The notes under the pieces are model-generated. The model made no database searches. It was not told the origin of the DNA and was given only the letters and a program-made list of their open reading frames with translations. From contig JAVTLE010000015.1 in the NCBI GenBank assembly GCA_033439295.1, forward strand, positions 1,736,001 through 1,800,000: a stretch of DNA of 64,000 nt, given 5' to 3'. Position numbers and translations under genes: made by a program. Below, piece after piece: positions 45,948 through 58,800 of this stretch (within the stretch, counting starts at the first letter, position 1; the number at the start of each line of letters is the position of its first letter). Origin of the DNA: Deuterostichococcus epilithicus. Taxonomy: Eukaryota > Chlorophyta > Trebouxiophyceae > Prasiolales > Stichococcaceae.

Positions 45948-48859
45948 CTACTCCAGCTCCCAGGGCTCCTCGCCGCCAATGTTGCTCCAGTCGTACGGTA
46001 GTGCCGACAGGAACAGCCGCTCCAGCTGCGGCCGCAGCGGCGCGATGCGCCTTGTTAGCGTTGGTGGAAGTAAGCCCTGCCACGAGCCCGCAATGCGCAG
46101 CCGCCGCAGCGACGGCGGCAGCCGGATTGCATCCAGCAGCCAGACCTCCTGCGCGAGTCATTCCATGTCATTTCAAACATATACGATCGCACCTGGGACT
46201 GCAGGCTGCGCATTGCAGACGGCGGAACAAGCTGCCGACGCAGACCGCCGCAGCTGCTTTCTGAGTCAGCTCTGTGATGCAGCGTGTGACATCAATCAAC
46301 AGGATCCTGGCTGAGCTCGGAGAAGCCAGGCCACACAAGCTCGGCCAGAGGCGCTGCGCTGCACAAGCAAAAGGCCAGGTCATGCCAGGTCAGGCCAGGG
46401 GCGCCTCAGAGCTTCCAAACTCGCAGTTCCACCTGCTCCCGGGCGCCCGGGCCGAAGAAGCTGAGGTCGACGTCCAGCGCGAGCGCCTGCAGGCGTCGCA
46501 GGCCGCCCAGCGCGCCGGCCCCCGACAGCGCCGCGCCGTACGCGCGCAGGTCCAGGTGCTGCGGCCGCAAAGAAGAATCGGTTGGCTTGTGTAGAGGTGA
46601 CAGCGCAGGCGAGAGATGACGCAGAAACTTTTGCGAGTGATTCGTGCTGCGCAGGCCGCCCAGAGTGTCGGCACCTAACAGCACCGCCCCTTACGCTCGC
46701 AGGTCCAGGTGCTGCAGCGACAGCTATGGCTTGAAGCTCGACAAAAAAAGTGAGGCGGCGCAGGCCGCCCAGCGCGCGCCGGCAATCGACAGCGCCGCTT
46801 TCCATGCACGCAGGTCCGGGTGCTGTGGCAGGTAGCGGCGGTCACATCGACAAGCAGTGAATATCTGGTGCGAGCAGTATGATTTGATGGGGGGGTTGAT
46901 CTGACGCGGCGCAGGCTGCCTGGCGTGCTAAGTATTCTGCCAAGTATTCTGCAAAGCGCTTCAGCAAGCAGCAGCTGGGCAAGGCTGAAAGCAGGCAGGG
47001 ACAGAATAAACGCATTGAGACAATGGGCGGTGGGCCGGAGCACATGTTACTCTTGTGTCGCCTGAAACCTTCACCGATTACCAGGAGAACGCCGCTTTCG
47101 TCACAGTAAGGGGCAGGCCAGATGGCGGAGGCTACCCAGGGTCAACACAGCTTGCGCACCTCCAGGGTGGCAGCCAGGCCGACGATGCCCTGCAGGCTGA
47201 GCCCCACCCCCGCATACAGGTGCAGGCGTGCCTGGCGCAGCCGCGGCAGCGCGGCCACCGCCGCCAGCTGTGACTGCTCGTAGACGGGCACCTCCAGCGT
47301 CGTCAGGTTGCTCAGGTCGCCTGCAAGGCAGCAATTCCACCTCTATTGTTCATTTGATGTTAACATAGATCACATTTGCAATCACAACGTAGTGAGTGTA
47401 ACCAATTGATGATGCCGGATCAGCCTTCAATCAGCTCTCAACAGGCAAAATGCGAGGCTCAACGAGGTACTGCTGAACGGTCAGGGGAGACAGAAGGCTG
47501 AACACGGCACAGGTGACCGGGTCCTAATGGGCTGTCAGCGATGAGGACAGTCGGTGGTGCAGTGCGGGGGTGTGTCACGCGCGCGCGCCCACTTGCATCT
47601 GCACTTCCGTCTCGAATGGGAACCAAGACACATTAGGGAAGCGCGATGAATGCATGGGTGGGGGATTGCATGCACACCCAGTAGGCGCACGTACACCACA
47701 TTGCGGTGCAGCCGCAGCGACGCCAGCGAGGCCGGCAGGCCGGTCAGCTCTTGGTAGAAGCCCGCCCGCAGCACCAGCGACTGCAGCGCGGCCAGCCTGT
47801 GCGCACGCAGGCACAGAGGCCCACCTTCAGCACTCATCCAGTGGCCGAGAGACCCTCACATTGGAGCGAAATACACGCTCTTACTCCCCGAGCCTCTTGC
47901 GGTGTGCGTATCTGGAGTCTGGTGCTCCCAACAGCTTGCTTGTGATCGCAAAGAGATGCAAGCACCTGCCCAGCTGCAGCCGTGCCGCGGCAACGGAAGC
48001 CGACGTGCCGACGTCTAGGTGCGTGACGCACAGCGGCAGCTCTGCAATCACACGGTCCACCTGCGCCAAAGTTCTGGTCAAAGGGATGTTGCCAAAGGAA
48101 ATGCTGGAATCTGGATGATCATAAAGTAAAAGATGTGATCTAAGAGCAGATGGTCATTGGGGGTGGGGGATGGCTGATGGATTGCACTGCTTCTGTGCCC
48201 CTGCCCGACCTTGCAGCATGTGCTGGTCAGCTGGACATGCAGATGATGACAATGCGACCCTTCTATTCCAAACAGGCAAGATAGAAAAGCATGAAGCTTG
48301 CCTGCTGCGAGACATGGTCGCTATAGCAGGTGACGTGGCTCAGCAGCCTGCGCGTGTCCGCCACCGCCATGCAAACCTCCCCAATGCAGCCCTCTGGTGC
48401 CGACACGCTGAACTGGCGCACCTATAGAGATAAACCAGCTGCTGTGAGCGCGCCAATGCATGGCGGATGCATCTGTGTTGCAGGGCATGCGGATGCGACG
48501 ACATTTTGCCAGCCACGCGGCCAAGCTCATTTTGCCAGCCATGCGGCCAAGCTCATCACCATGCACAACGGATTTGCACGGCAGAGGCCCCACACCTGCG
48601 CCGCTCGGCCGGGCTGCCGCAGCCATTGCAGGAACGCTGGCTGCGCAACCTGCTCTGTGGTCATGTTGAGGCTGGCAACTGGCAGTGCGGCAACGGCGGC
48701 GCGCCAGGCGTGGCACACCAGGGACGCCGCGCGCTTCTCGGTGCCTGTGAGCTGGATCAGAACCTTCGTCCGCAGCTCTGCCTCTGGCAGCCTCGCCAAC
48801 AAATCCATGACCGGCTCGGGCGCGGCAGCAGGAGGGCTGGAGCTTTGTGTCGCTGCCAT
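45948..48859 (-). CDS. F-box protein with leucine-rich repeats (second gene)
   Basis: The start at 48859 gives MAATQSSSPPAAAPEPVMDL and an F-box (LARLPEAELRTKVLIQLTGT, then KRAASLVCHAWRAAV). Exons after it read VRQFSVSAPEGCIGEVCMAV, ELPLCVTHLDVGTSASVAAA, LAALQSLVLRAGFYQEL, LPASLASLRLHRNVVYVRL, LSNLTTLEVPVYEQSQL, AALPRLRQARLHLYAGVGLS and ALGGLRRLQALALDVDLSFF. The last exon is PPSLRRLRIAGSWQGLLPPT...LERLFLSALPYDWSNI and ends EEPWELE, stop at 45948-45950. This is the same plan as the gene at 20932-24273: F-box, then irregular LRRs with long introns. It probably acts as an SCF ubiquitin-ligase receptor; the target is unknown. The region 46495-46930 carries extra decayed copies of one LRR exon. 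No transmembrane or transit segment. Confidence 0.8.
46495..46928 (-). repeat. Tandem, decayed copies of one LRR exon
   Basis: On the minus strand the segment that codes for HLDLRAYGAALSGAGALGGL (46495-46562) recurs at about 46649-46714, where it has an in-frame TAA after HLDLRA. It recurs again at about 46758-46826 (HPDLRAWKAALSIAGARWAA, frame lost at its end). A short fragment is at about 46905-46928. Spacing is about 150 and 110 bp. Only the first copy stays open into a long exon. Confidence 0.82.
48503..48554. repeat. 26-bp tandem duplication near the end of F-box exon 1
   Basis: attttgccagccacgcggcc(aagctc) is repeated at once with one mismatch. It lies just downstream of the F-box exon on the minus strand, probably in intron 1. 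Confidence 0.9.
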
Positions 48860-49382
48860 CCTGGGGCGAGTGGAAGCCTCGACGACTTCGTCACTTTCTG
48901 TGCAATGGCTAGTGTTCCTCGCCGCGGTCCGCCTGATCGTGCCAAGCCACCTGCACGCGTGTATCAGAGCAGCTTCTGCCGAGGGATTCTCAGCGGTGCA
49001 CGGTTCGGAAACGGCGACGAGAGAGGGCGGCCGAACCAGTGTGCTGGCGGGATTCAGCCATCTCGGCTGTGGTACAAGCACGCAGACCGTGCACGGTGGA
49101 AAATTGACCTCATCACACACACGAGCCCCACATGGACAGACGAGGGGCGGTCACTCCTTCCCCCTCCGGAACCTTTCGGGGCCAGCGGCCAGGGCTGCAG
49201 CAAGGACGACTGCTTCATCCTTCACATCCTTGTGTCGAGACGATGTGCAGGTGAAATATCTCTGCTACATTGGAGACGCCTGCACAAGTGTTGCTGCGCG
49301 CTCTCAGACTCATAACGCTTTTCGGCCGTTTGTTAAAACCTGCAAACCGTACTGATCCAAGAGAATTGCTACGCAAGGCACC
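48860..49382. other. Divergent intergenic region, shared promoter area
   Basis: About 520 bp between the start codons of the F-box gene (-) and the reductase gene (+). No gene supported on either strand. Confidence 0.5.
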
Positions 49383-51738
49383 ATGACGCTTCTCGCAAGC
49401 CACTGCGCGACGCAAACAGCTGGAGGACCGTGCCGTGCGCTTGCGAATCTTGGCACTTCAGCCTGCATTTACAGATCGCCATCAGCGCAACAGTGCCTCA
49501 ACCCTAGCGGCAGCAGCCGCAGCAAGGCATACAGGGTCTCGGTCGGCTGCAAAGAGCAGTTTCAAGGACACCCGCTCCTCAAACGGCACAGTCGCATTCC
49601 ACGAAGGCCATTTGCTGGAATGACGGCCTCCGCCGCGGCTGACGGAGCCAAACCCAGCGTTGGCTGGCTCGGCCTAGGCACCCTGGGGACGCCAATGGTG
49701 ACTTCGAATTGCCCGCTGCATTTAACTGAATGACCCGGCGCATCACACGCCCAGCGGCCGATGGCGCATTTGGGGTCATAGGTCCAGGTTTCATCCTGGG
49801 GTCAGTCACGTGATCGCACTCCGCAGGTAGAAAACCTGGTCAAAGCAGGGTATGACGTGACCGTCTGGAACCGGTCCCCAAAGCGGTGCGACGCATTGGT
49901 TGACGCCGGCGCAAAGGTGCGGCTGCGGTCTGGATTTCATTGCAAAGAAGCAAGCTGCTGCGACCATGATCCACTGCCTTGAAATACGGAGCTGAGCAAT
50001 TGCGTGCTCTCTGTTTGACGCAGCTGGGCAGCAGCCCGAAGGAGGTCGCGGCAAACTGTGACGTCACGGTGCGCGCTTCTATGGGTAGTTGCCTTCGGTC
50101 CAATTCTTTGTGAGCTCTGTGTGAAGCTGTGGGGCTTTCCTCCTTGTGCGAACGGGGCTTCCATCCTTGTGCGAAGTAGCATGCGTCTCTAACCTGCTCG
50201 CAGTTCGCGGTGGTGGCAGACCCCGAGGCAGCGGTGGATGTGGCGACGGGTCCTGACGGCGTTGCGGCAGGCATCTCAGCAGGTGCCTGATGTTGCAGCG
50301 AGGCTCTACTGCTGAGGTGCTGCAGGGCCACGAATGAGCCGACCAGCATCGAAGTCAATTTAGCATCCGAATACACTTCGCAGTGGTTTCCTCATATTGC
50401 GCTGACTCATCCAAAGCATATTTTTCCAAACCAAGCAGGCAAAGGTTATGTGGACGTCTCGACCATTGACGTCGGCTCAGCACAGCAAATAGCAAATGCG
50501 ATCCGCAAAGCCGGCGCGCAGTACCTGGAAGCACCAGTTTCTGGCTCCAAGCAGCCGGCACAGCAGGGTCAGCTCATCTTCCTCACGGCAGGTGGGCCGC
50601 GATATCCCTTCTGCCAATATGGAGTAAAGGGATAACTGCAGTCGGCCGTTCGTTTTGCGCCGCTCCTGACAGCGACAGTCCCGCATGCAGCAGCAGCCTC
50701 CCGGCCGCGCGGGCATGCTCTAAGCTCGCCCTGAATGCAGTGCGTCGGAGGCATCCAGCGAAAGCATCCGGCGGAACCCGCAGTTGACGCCGTGCAAGGT
50801 GGATGCAGGTGACAAGGAGCTCTTTGAGCGGGTCACGCCGCTGCTGGAGGTCATGGGCAAGAAGTCATTTTTTCTGGGCGAGGTCGGCCAGGCCGCAAAG
50901 ATGAAGCTCATCGTGAACATGGTGCGCCTGCGCACCGTGCCGCACAGCTGGCCCCGTGCATAACCATGCACAGGAACGCTCACACATCCTGAGGCCACTC
51001 CAGTCTGGTCCAATGGGCCACTGTTGCACTTCATTGGTGCTGGCGTTTAAACGCTGCAGGTCATGGGCAGCATGATGGCATCGTTTGCGGAGGGCCTGGC
51101 GCTTGCAAAGGACGTGGGCCTCAGCCAGCAGGACCTGCTGGAGGCCTCCGGCCTCGGCGCCATCGCAGCCCCCATGTTCGCTTTGAAGGTGGGCAAAATG
51201 CACCTTTGGACTCTTTTCGTCGCCGAAATGCTGCGTGCATCCTCGGTCTGCATGGTGAGCACAGGATGCGTGATGAGGATGCCTGAGGCCGGAGCAGATG
51301 TCAATGACCTTTATCCTTTTGTCTGGCAGGGGCCGAGCATGCAGAAGGGCGAGTTCCCACCGGCATTCCCGCTGAAGCACCAGCAGAAGGACCTGCGCCT
51401 AGTGCTGGAGCTGGCGGACACAGTGGGCCAGCCGCTTCCTGTCGCCGCCGCTGCCAACTCCTCCTACCTCAAGGTTGGCACTATTGTTGACAGGTTGACC
51501 CAGATTAACCCATGGCACGTTGAAATTTATGGCACGGTGACATTCGCATCTGATGGGTACGGAGCTGCTTCGAATTCACCACTATACATGAAGCAACTTG
51601 AGGCCTGCATGGCTGTCGCATGGCATCCAATGGGTGATGGTTCAGTAAACTTCATCCTGCGGTGTTCCACAGGCGCTGGAGGCGGGCTTGGGTGACCAGG
51701 ACTTCAGTGCCGTGTTGGCTGCGCTGACGCAGCAGTAG
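49383..51738 (+). CDS. GLYR: Glyoxylate/succinic semialdehyde reductase (GLYR, beta-hydroxyacid dehydrogenase family)
   Basis: Spliced exons give a complete enzyme. [14 protein letters not shown] is the NADP-binding Rossmann motif (GxGxxG type). [60 protein letters not shown] and [20 protein letters not shown] (substrate-binding Gly-Ser loop) follow. [12 protein letters not shown] has the catalytic Lys. [58 protein letters not shown] and [16 protein letters not shown] finish the protein, with stop at 51736-51738. It reduces glyoxylate and succinic semialdehyde to glycolate and gamma-hydroxybutyrate with NADPH. From the first ATG there is a 79-residue extension rich in Ser/Arg/Ala without acidic residues near its start, which fits a plastid or mitochondrial transit peptide. 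A second ATG at 49620 ([16 protein letters not shown]) would give a cytosolic form. Confidence 0.93.
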
Positions 51739-52820
51739 TGATGGATGCCATCTAGGATTATCTACCATGACAACCAGTCACTCGTTGGTTAATTAATAAT
51801 GCGCGATCGCCAGGGGCGAGACGCTACTGTGATCGTTGCTCGAAAAGGACCCATCGTAAGGGCAGCCAGGTCGCTAATCAGGCTGGCCGAGGGATGAGCT
51901 GCTGCGCAGCACCCTGTGGCGAAAACGGCTACAGGAAACGGACACAACATGCAGCAGCTGGCATGGCATGCTCATGCTAGTATGATCACAGGACTCATAC
52001 AGATAGCAAATCAGCATGCTGCAGGACAGCAACGACTCGGGGCACTCGGAGGGAAAAGGTCATGACAGGACACATTCTGAAATCTGCCCCTCGGCTGCAG
52101 CTTCCCGCCAGCTGTTGCCCGTCTGTTCGGCTTCCTCTGCTTCCTGGAGTAGCCAGAGCAAACGGAGTGGCCATTGCGAAATCTGCAGCAGAAAAACATC
52201 CGTTCGAAGGGTTGTTGAGGAATCTGCACAATTTGGGCGCAGCGGGGCGTCAGCGTTGACCAGGGTTGGGGAAGCCCGTCGGTGCTGAATCCCCGTACAG
52301 AGGTGGAGCATTGCTCCGTTGCTGCCTTGCGCCAGGCCTCCCAGGCCTCCCCAGATTTGAGCAAAACAGCGGCTGGCAGCGTTTCCGCATCCCCCTTTGA
52401 TCTTCCTAGGGCGCTTCACCACGCCTGCACGGCAGGCGTCAGTGTCGGTTCGTACCCGGTGAGCAACACAAGGTGGGTTCCGCAGCGCATGTCCTCGAAG
52501 CAATGGTCGATATGCGCAGTGATACACAAGCCACGGCACGCAAGGGCCCCGGTGGAGAGCATTCTGTAGGTGCACCCTCAAGTTGTGTGTAAACATCGTT
52601 GCGAGCTGCTCGCGCAGTCTCCGTACTCATATCTGCTGCGGGCTGAAAAAGCGGTGGTCTCAATCAGGACCGGCGACTGCTCTAATCTCCAAGAAGGTCA
52701 TGCAAAAGCCACACACCAATGCCGTGTCGCCGCCCCTGCTGCAGACACAGACTTGACCTGCTGTGCGAGAGGAGCACTCCGGCCGCTATCGAGCGCTAGC
52801 TGCGGCTATAGAACATCAGC
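51739..52820. other. Intergenic region, no supported gene
   Basis: About 1.1 kb between the reductase and the channel gene, both on the + strand. It starts AT-rich (gttggttaattaataatg near 51785). Reading frames at 52010-52600 on both strands lack motifs and splice context. Confidence 0.5.
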
Positions 52821-55800
52821 ATGGCGGCAGCGGCACCTCCGCAAGATTTCCCGCCGCCACCGCCGCCTCCGCCACCGGTGGACAATCCGACAATCATTAC
52901 CCTGAACAACAGGGTGACAGGTAACAACCTCTTGTTGAGGATAGCATTTTTCTTCGTTTTACCTGGCATGACACTCGTGTCATCATAGCGTCGTCCAGAG
53001 CACTGACATAGTACTGAGTGTTCGCTTGCAGATTCCCAGATCACCACCAACCTCTACCTCATGTTCATCATTGGCGTCCTGTGTTTCATCTTCTTCATCA
53101 TCTTCCGGAAGCGCATCAAGCTGTACCAGACGCGACTGGTGAGGGCCCGTGCATGGTCGCATGCCTGCTGGCGTGCCTGATGCACTAGGAGTGCGTCTCG
53201 TCGGACGCTCACCAGAAGTGATCACCCTTCTGCCGTTCGGGCAACCACACTGAAGCTCAAGTCCGCTTGCGATGCAGTATCTGGCAAACGTCAGCTTCAA
53301 GCCGCCGACCATGATCCTCACGGGGCACAGACGCCTGTGGTGCGCCCCCCCCCCCTCCCCCCCTCCTGCGGACCTGACTCCCTGCCTCACCAGCGGCACC
53401 GACCACTTGACAACTGTTTGTCGTCAAGCAGCCCCAGCACGTGTAGGTGGTCAGGACGCTGCGAGACCCAAACTATTACCATGGCATGTGACCACAGGAG
53501 CTGGCTGGTGCCGATCTTCAAGACCAGCGAGGAGGAAATCATCCGCTCCTGCGGCCTGGACTCCCTGGTGCGCATGCACGTGCAGGCGGCAAATTTTACT
53601 TCCTGCATGTGCCTGCACAGCCTGTACACACCATGAGACCTTGCGCATGAGAACTTGCGTATGACAGGGACCTTGCGCATGCGACCTTGCGCGTGTCATA
53701 ACAAAGGAGGCGGGATGGCAGCGGCAGGGACTGCCTCTGGACTGCAGCAGGGGTTGTTGGCAGGCATTAGCCGGTGCCGCGCTGGCGCCGGCCTGGGACA
53801 ACCGCAGAGAGCAACCCTTCGTGATCCCCTTCTCACCTTGTTCAAACGCCCCGTGCAGATGCTGGTGCGGCTGGCGCTGCTGGGCATCCAGCTGTTTGCA
53901 CCCATCACGCTGCTGGCGTGCGTGGTGCTGCTGCCAACGTACACCTCGCAGGACTATCTGCGGGAGCAGCACGCGGACGGGCAGGTGGCATCGACCTCCA
54001 CACCCTTTTCCCGCGCCACCATGGGCAACGTCCGCCGCGCCTCCCCCATCTTCTGGTTCGCTCATTCTGCCTCAGATGAAGCCCTATCTTGGCATGAAAC
54101 TCATGCCTGCAAGGACAGGCAGAGGTTGTCTGCTGTAGCCCGATCGTGGGCGGTGCTGCTGCTGACAAGGGCTGGCGTGGTGCAGGGTGCCCTTCGTCTA
54201 TGTGTACATCGTCGTCTTCTATGGCAGCTGGCTGCTCCGGCACCACTACAAGGTGTGTGCCCTGCCGCAGGCGCTGTGCTGATCCCCATCCGGTGCCACC
54301 AAATGCCGGTTGCACATGCCCTTAGCTTCGATGCTGCGGGCCGCTGCGGTACTGCAATGCTGCACTGCATGTGCAGCCTCAGCCCTGAGGAGGCGGGTTC
54401 GCCCACCGCTTGCCGTACTGGCGCAGGCATATGTGCGGCTGCGGCAGCGGTACATCGTGCGGGGCGAGGTGTCGGTCAACGAGTGGCACGAGCACTTCAT
54501 GCTGGCCAACAAACGCCGGCACGGTGGGGGCAAGTCGCTGCCCCCCGTCCGGCCGCAGCCCTCCACCTTTCAGACAGTGTACAACAATTTTACGGCCGGC
54601 ATTGGCGAGGGAGACGAGGTGAAACTCCGGCGCTGTTACCTTCTGATGCAGCGCGTTGACATGCTCTTGGCGTCTTTGGAAGCATTGTGGGGTTCAATGC
54701 AGATGCTGATGGCGCAGCTGTAAGCGTTTGCCGCCATTCTGAACTGCCTGGCGGACGTGCCAACTGCAGCCGCAGACTGGGAGTGACGCCCTTCCGAAAT
54801 GCAGGACCGCAGCGGCAGCGATGAGGAGAAGGAGGAATGGCGCCGGGCTGGCGAGGCGGACGGCGTTAACGAGGTCTGACATCTGCACAAATCCACATCT
54901 GAATTCTGACCTGCGCACAATCTGGCACAGCTGGTCAGAGCCACGCCCTCACGTCCAAGAGCACCAGCTTCAATTTCAAACACTCATGCTACAGCCCCGG
55001 CCCAAAGGGTTTGTCATGAGCCGAGTCTGAGTGTGACTGATGCCTTGGATGAATGCCTGCCATGCAACAGGGGGATGACGAGCCGAGCACGCTGCGACGG
55101 CGGTCGCTGCGGCGCAACTCCTCATCAGCCAGCGCCGGCAGCTCGCCGCTGCTGCGCAAGCTGGCAAGCCGCCGTGCGGCACGCTCCGGCGGCGGCCTGC
55201 CCAGCCCTGGGCTGCCCGCCGCGCCNNGTGACCCGGCGCCGCAGCCGCCGCCGCTGGCGCTCAGCCCAGCGAACGGCCAGGCGCAGGGCAGCAGTGGGCC
55301 GAGTGTGCCGGCAGCGGCGGCGGCGACAGGAAGCAGCAGGCCGCCGCTGGCGCCTGGCGGCGCGCCGCAGGACCGCAGCAGCCGCCTGGGCAGCTTTGTC
55401 AGTCCGGGCAACGGTTCTATCGCCAGTCCGGGCAGCGGCTCTGTAGCGCACAAGAGCGAGGAGGGCGGTCCTGCGGGTGCGGGCGCCTCGCAGGCGCCTG
55501 CGACCAACTACTTGGAACGAGTGCGTGGTGCTGCAGACCCCTTGATATATTTGATTCCATGATGTTGCTGTGCATGTGTCTCAAGGAATTTGGCACGCAC
55601 TTGACTTGAGGATGTTTGACAGTCCCGAGGGCCTGCTGGTTCATGTGTCATAAGCAGAAGCGGCAGCGGCTCAGGTGCGAGTTGCAGCAGCTGTCAGCGA
55701 TGGTGTGCTTTGCACGCTGCTCCAGCTGAGTCCTGCAGGCATTCTGGCAGGAGGCGCCTGGCCGCGCAGCGTTCCAGCGCGTTTGCGGCTCGTCGGCGGC

Positions 55801-58800
55801 GGAGGCGCCTGACGCCACATCAAGTGCTGTGCGCGAGCACACATATCCGTGCAACGATATGCTGAGGCGGTGTGCTGCTGCAGGGGCATGGAAGTAGGCT
55901 CGCTTGCCCACAGGCCGCTCCGCCGCCATGCAGCATGCGCCCAGCGGGCAGGCCCGCCCGCTGCCCACCACGCACGACCGCCCACCTCGGGAGCAGGAGC
56001 ACCTGAGACTGTCACTTGGGGCGCTCCTCTGTGACCGCTTTCCTGTTCTGCATGTTACAGGCGTTCAAGCGGGCGGAGTCCGACAACAGGCGCGGCCGGC
56101 CGCAGCTGTCTCGGACGTCCAGCTCCCGCTCCGCGGCGGCCTCCCTGGCTGAGACGGCGCCGTCGCTCGTGCGCATGGGCGACTCGGAGGTGCGCCCCAT
56201 GCTGCAACCTGTCGGCAGAGGTCGTCGGGTTGCATTAGCTGTTGCCCACTTGGCCCAAGGACTCCCCTCAGGGTCCAGCACGGATGAGCTCGAGCCGGTC
56301 GCTGCTGTCCGCGGCACGGCCAGCGCTGCCGCTGGCAGTCAGCCACTGCATATGCGACAACCACTGCCTCAGCGACGCAGACAGTTCGCCGCTCACAGGC
56401 GGCGGCCTCGGAGGTCAGCAGCGTCGTCCTGCAGCAGCAGTTTGGAGGACCCAGCCGCTACGAAACTGAGCCCAGCAAGGGCGAGGATGCCAGCTCAGGT
56501 GCGTTGGTTCCTGCCTGAACCGCCCTGCACCATTCCATGCTTCCAACTCGCGTGGCATGGCGGCGGCAGCTGGGGCAGCGGCTTGCGATCGGTGTGTAGT
56601 GCAGCGCTCGCGTTCGTCCTGCGGGCCTCCTGCAACTGGAGGACGCCAGGTTGACATCAAGAAGAGCCACGGCGCACGAGTGGAGCAAGCCAGCTTGGCC
56701 CCGGGGCGCTTGCGCACGCCAAAGTGCCGGCCACACCGACTGCACCCTTTCCACAAGTAGCGCGAGGCCATCAACACCTTCGTGTTCGAACCACATGCGG
56801 CGCCAGAGCGATATGAACGATGGGGCTCCGCTCCGCAGGCGTAGTGGTGTACAAGTGGTGGCAGGGCCACCGCGACCCGCACGGCGCGCTGCTGAGCGGC
56901 AAGCCCAACGTGTGGGCGCGCAAGGTGGTCAACACCACTGCCGAGGACGGCCGCACCGTCGGCGTCATGGCGCAGCAGTACGTGGTGCTCGTGGAGGGGG
57001 TGCCCGACCCCGCCGCCCAGGCCACGTGCGGCTGCTCCGGCGTCTGATCCCCCACAGTCTGTGCTCTTGTTGGCAGCGTCTGTGTTCGTCGATGCCAAGC
57101 ACACAGCCTGGCGCAGCAGTACTTGGAGGGCTCGTGGAGGGCATGCCCAAACCCGCCGCCAAGGCCCGTTTTGACTGTTCCGGCCTCTGAAGTCGCCCCT
57201 TGTTGCGCGTGTCTGATTTGCCAGTGTCAAAGAGCACTAATGTGGCGGCGCAGGCCCACATGCCGCTCCCCCGGCACCTGCTGGCCCACATACCGACAGC
57301 CTTTCGTTAAAGGCACCCTGTTGCCGGCATGTACTGGCGCTGTGATGTGGATTTGTGTGTAGCCCTTCAGAAGCCTGCTATGCTTGGCCATCATGCAGCA
57401 CTCTCGCTGAGCTGACCTGCTCGTTCACCTGCCCGCCGCAACCCAGGCAAGGCTGGCGGCACTCGCGGGTGGGGCGCATCGTGGCAAAAGCGCTGCAACG
57501 GAAGCGGAAGCAACGCGGAACCAGCGCCTCCCCACCGAAGGGTGCGGCACCCAGCAGGAAAGCCAACAAGGGCGGCTCCATCGAGCCAGTGGACTCAGCC
57601 GCCACCACCAGTACCAGCTCAAGCTCGCCGTCCACGGAAGCGTACGGTAGCGGCAGCGGCGGCGGGGCCGCGGCAAAGGCCAACGACGGCGGCGGCAGCG
57701 GCAATGGGCATGTGGCTATCGACATGGAGGGCGGCAGCCACCGTGCCGACGGCGGCAAGCCGCGCAACGTCAAGGAGAACGAGGAGGCGGTGGGTGCCTT
57801 GCACTGCACATAGGATCACCCACAAGGCCTAGGCGCCACTGCCAACTTCGACAGCGATGTCGTGGTTCACAAGCCAGATGCGCCTGTACCGGCGACGGGT
57901 GTGCCGCCTGTGTCGGGTACAGCGCCGGCCAGGCGCCGAACACGATGCTCGATCGAGTGCTGCAGGCAGGTCGTTGCTGGGGCAATCACGCAAGTGCGCT
58001 CAGCCGCCCATGCTGCTGGCTGCTGTCTGCCCCGGACGCAGAGGTGGGTGCTCTGGTGTCAGCCCTGTGATGCACAATCGCTTGGCCAAGTGTGTTCCGT
58101 GACCTGCTACACGGGCTTCCATCGCACCAGTGATGTGCGAGCTTGCATTCCGTTGTCTGCCCAGGATGCAGAGGTCGAGGAGCTGGTGGACCCCAAGCGC
58201 CACCCCGTGAAGATGGGGCACCCCGGCGGCAGCGGAAACGACGACCACGGACAGCACTTGAGCCGGGAGGAGGTGGTGCACGAGTTCTTCGGCTACCTCT
58301 TCCCTGAGTCCTTCCAGCTGGCGCTGCCTGTGCTTAAACACAAGGTGCCTCTTCCTCCTATAGTGTTCCCGAAAGATCCATGAAATCCAGTGGGACGAGG
58401 CTCGTCAAGCGCTGCAGTCATCACACTCACCGCCGTCAAATCTCAGACTCTTCTGGTAACCCCCGCCAGCGGTCGCCCTGCAGGAGGTGGACCTGCTGCT
58501 GTACCAGTGGGACGAGGCGGCCAAGCAGCTGGAGATCGCGGAGGCGGCGTTCGAGGCGTCCGAGCTCACGACGCGGCCGACGGCGCTCATCGGCGGCTTC
58601 TGCTGCTGCGGGCGCACCAAGGCAAGCGAGGCTTCTCCTTCGACCTGGGTTTGGGTGGATGCGCTTTGCTTGCGATCGGCCGCCGCAGCAGCAGCGAATG
58701 CCCAGGCTGCGCGCCGCCTCTCACCAGCAAGGCACATCGAGGCAGGGCCATGCTCGAGTGCGCCTGGCGCACCCTGCATGTGCAGCCGGACGCGATGCGA

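Noticed and set aside
48330-49355. 341-codon open frame on the + strand over the second F-box gene
   Set aside because: Antisense to the F-box exon and promoter; no motif and no splice context.
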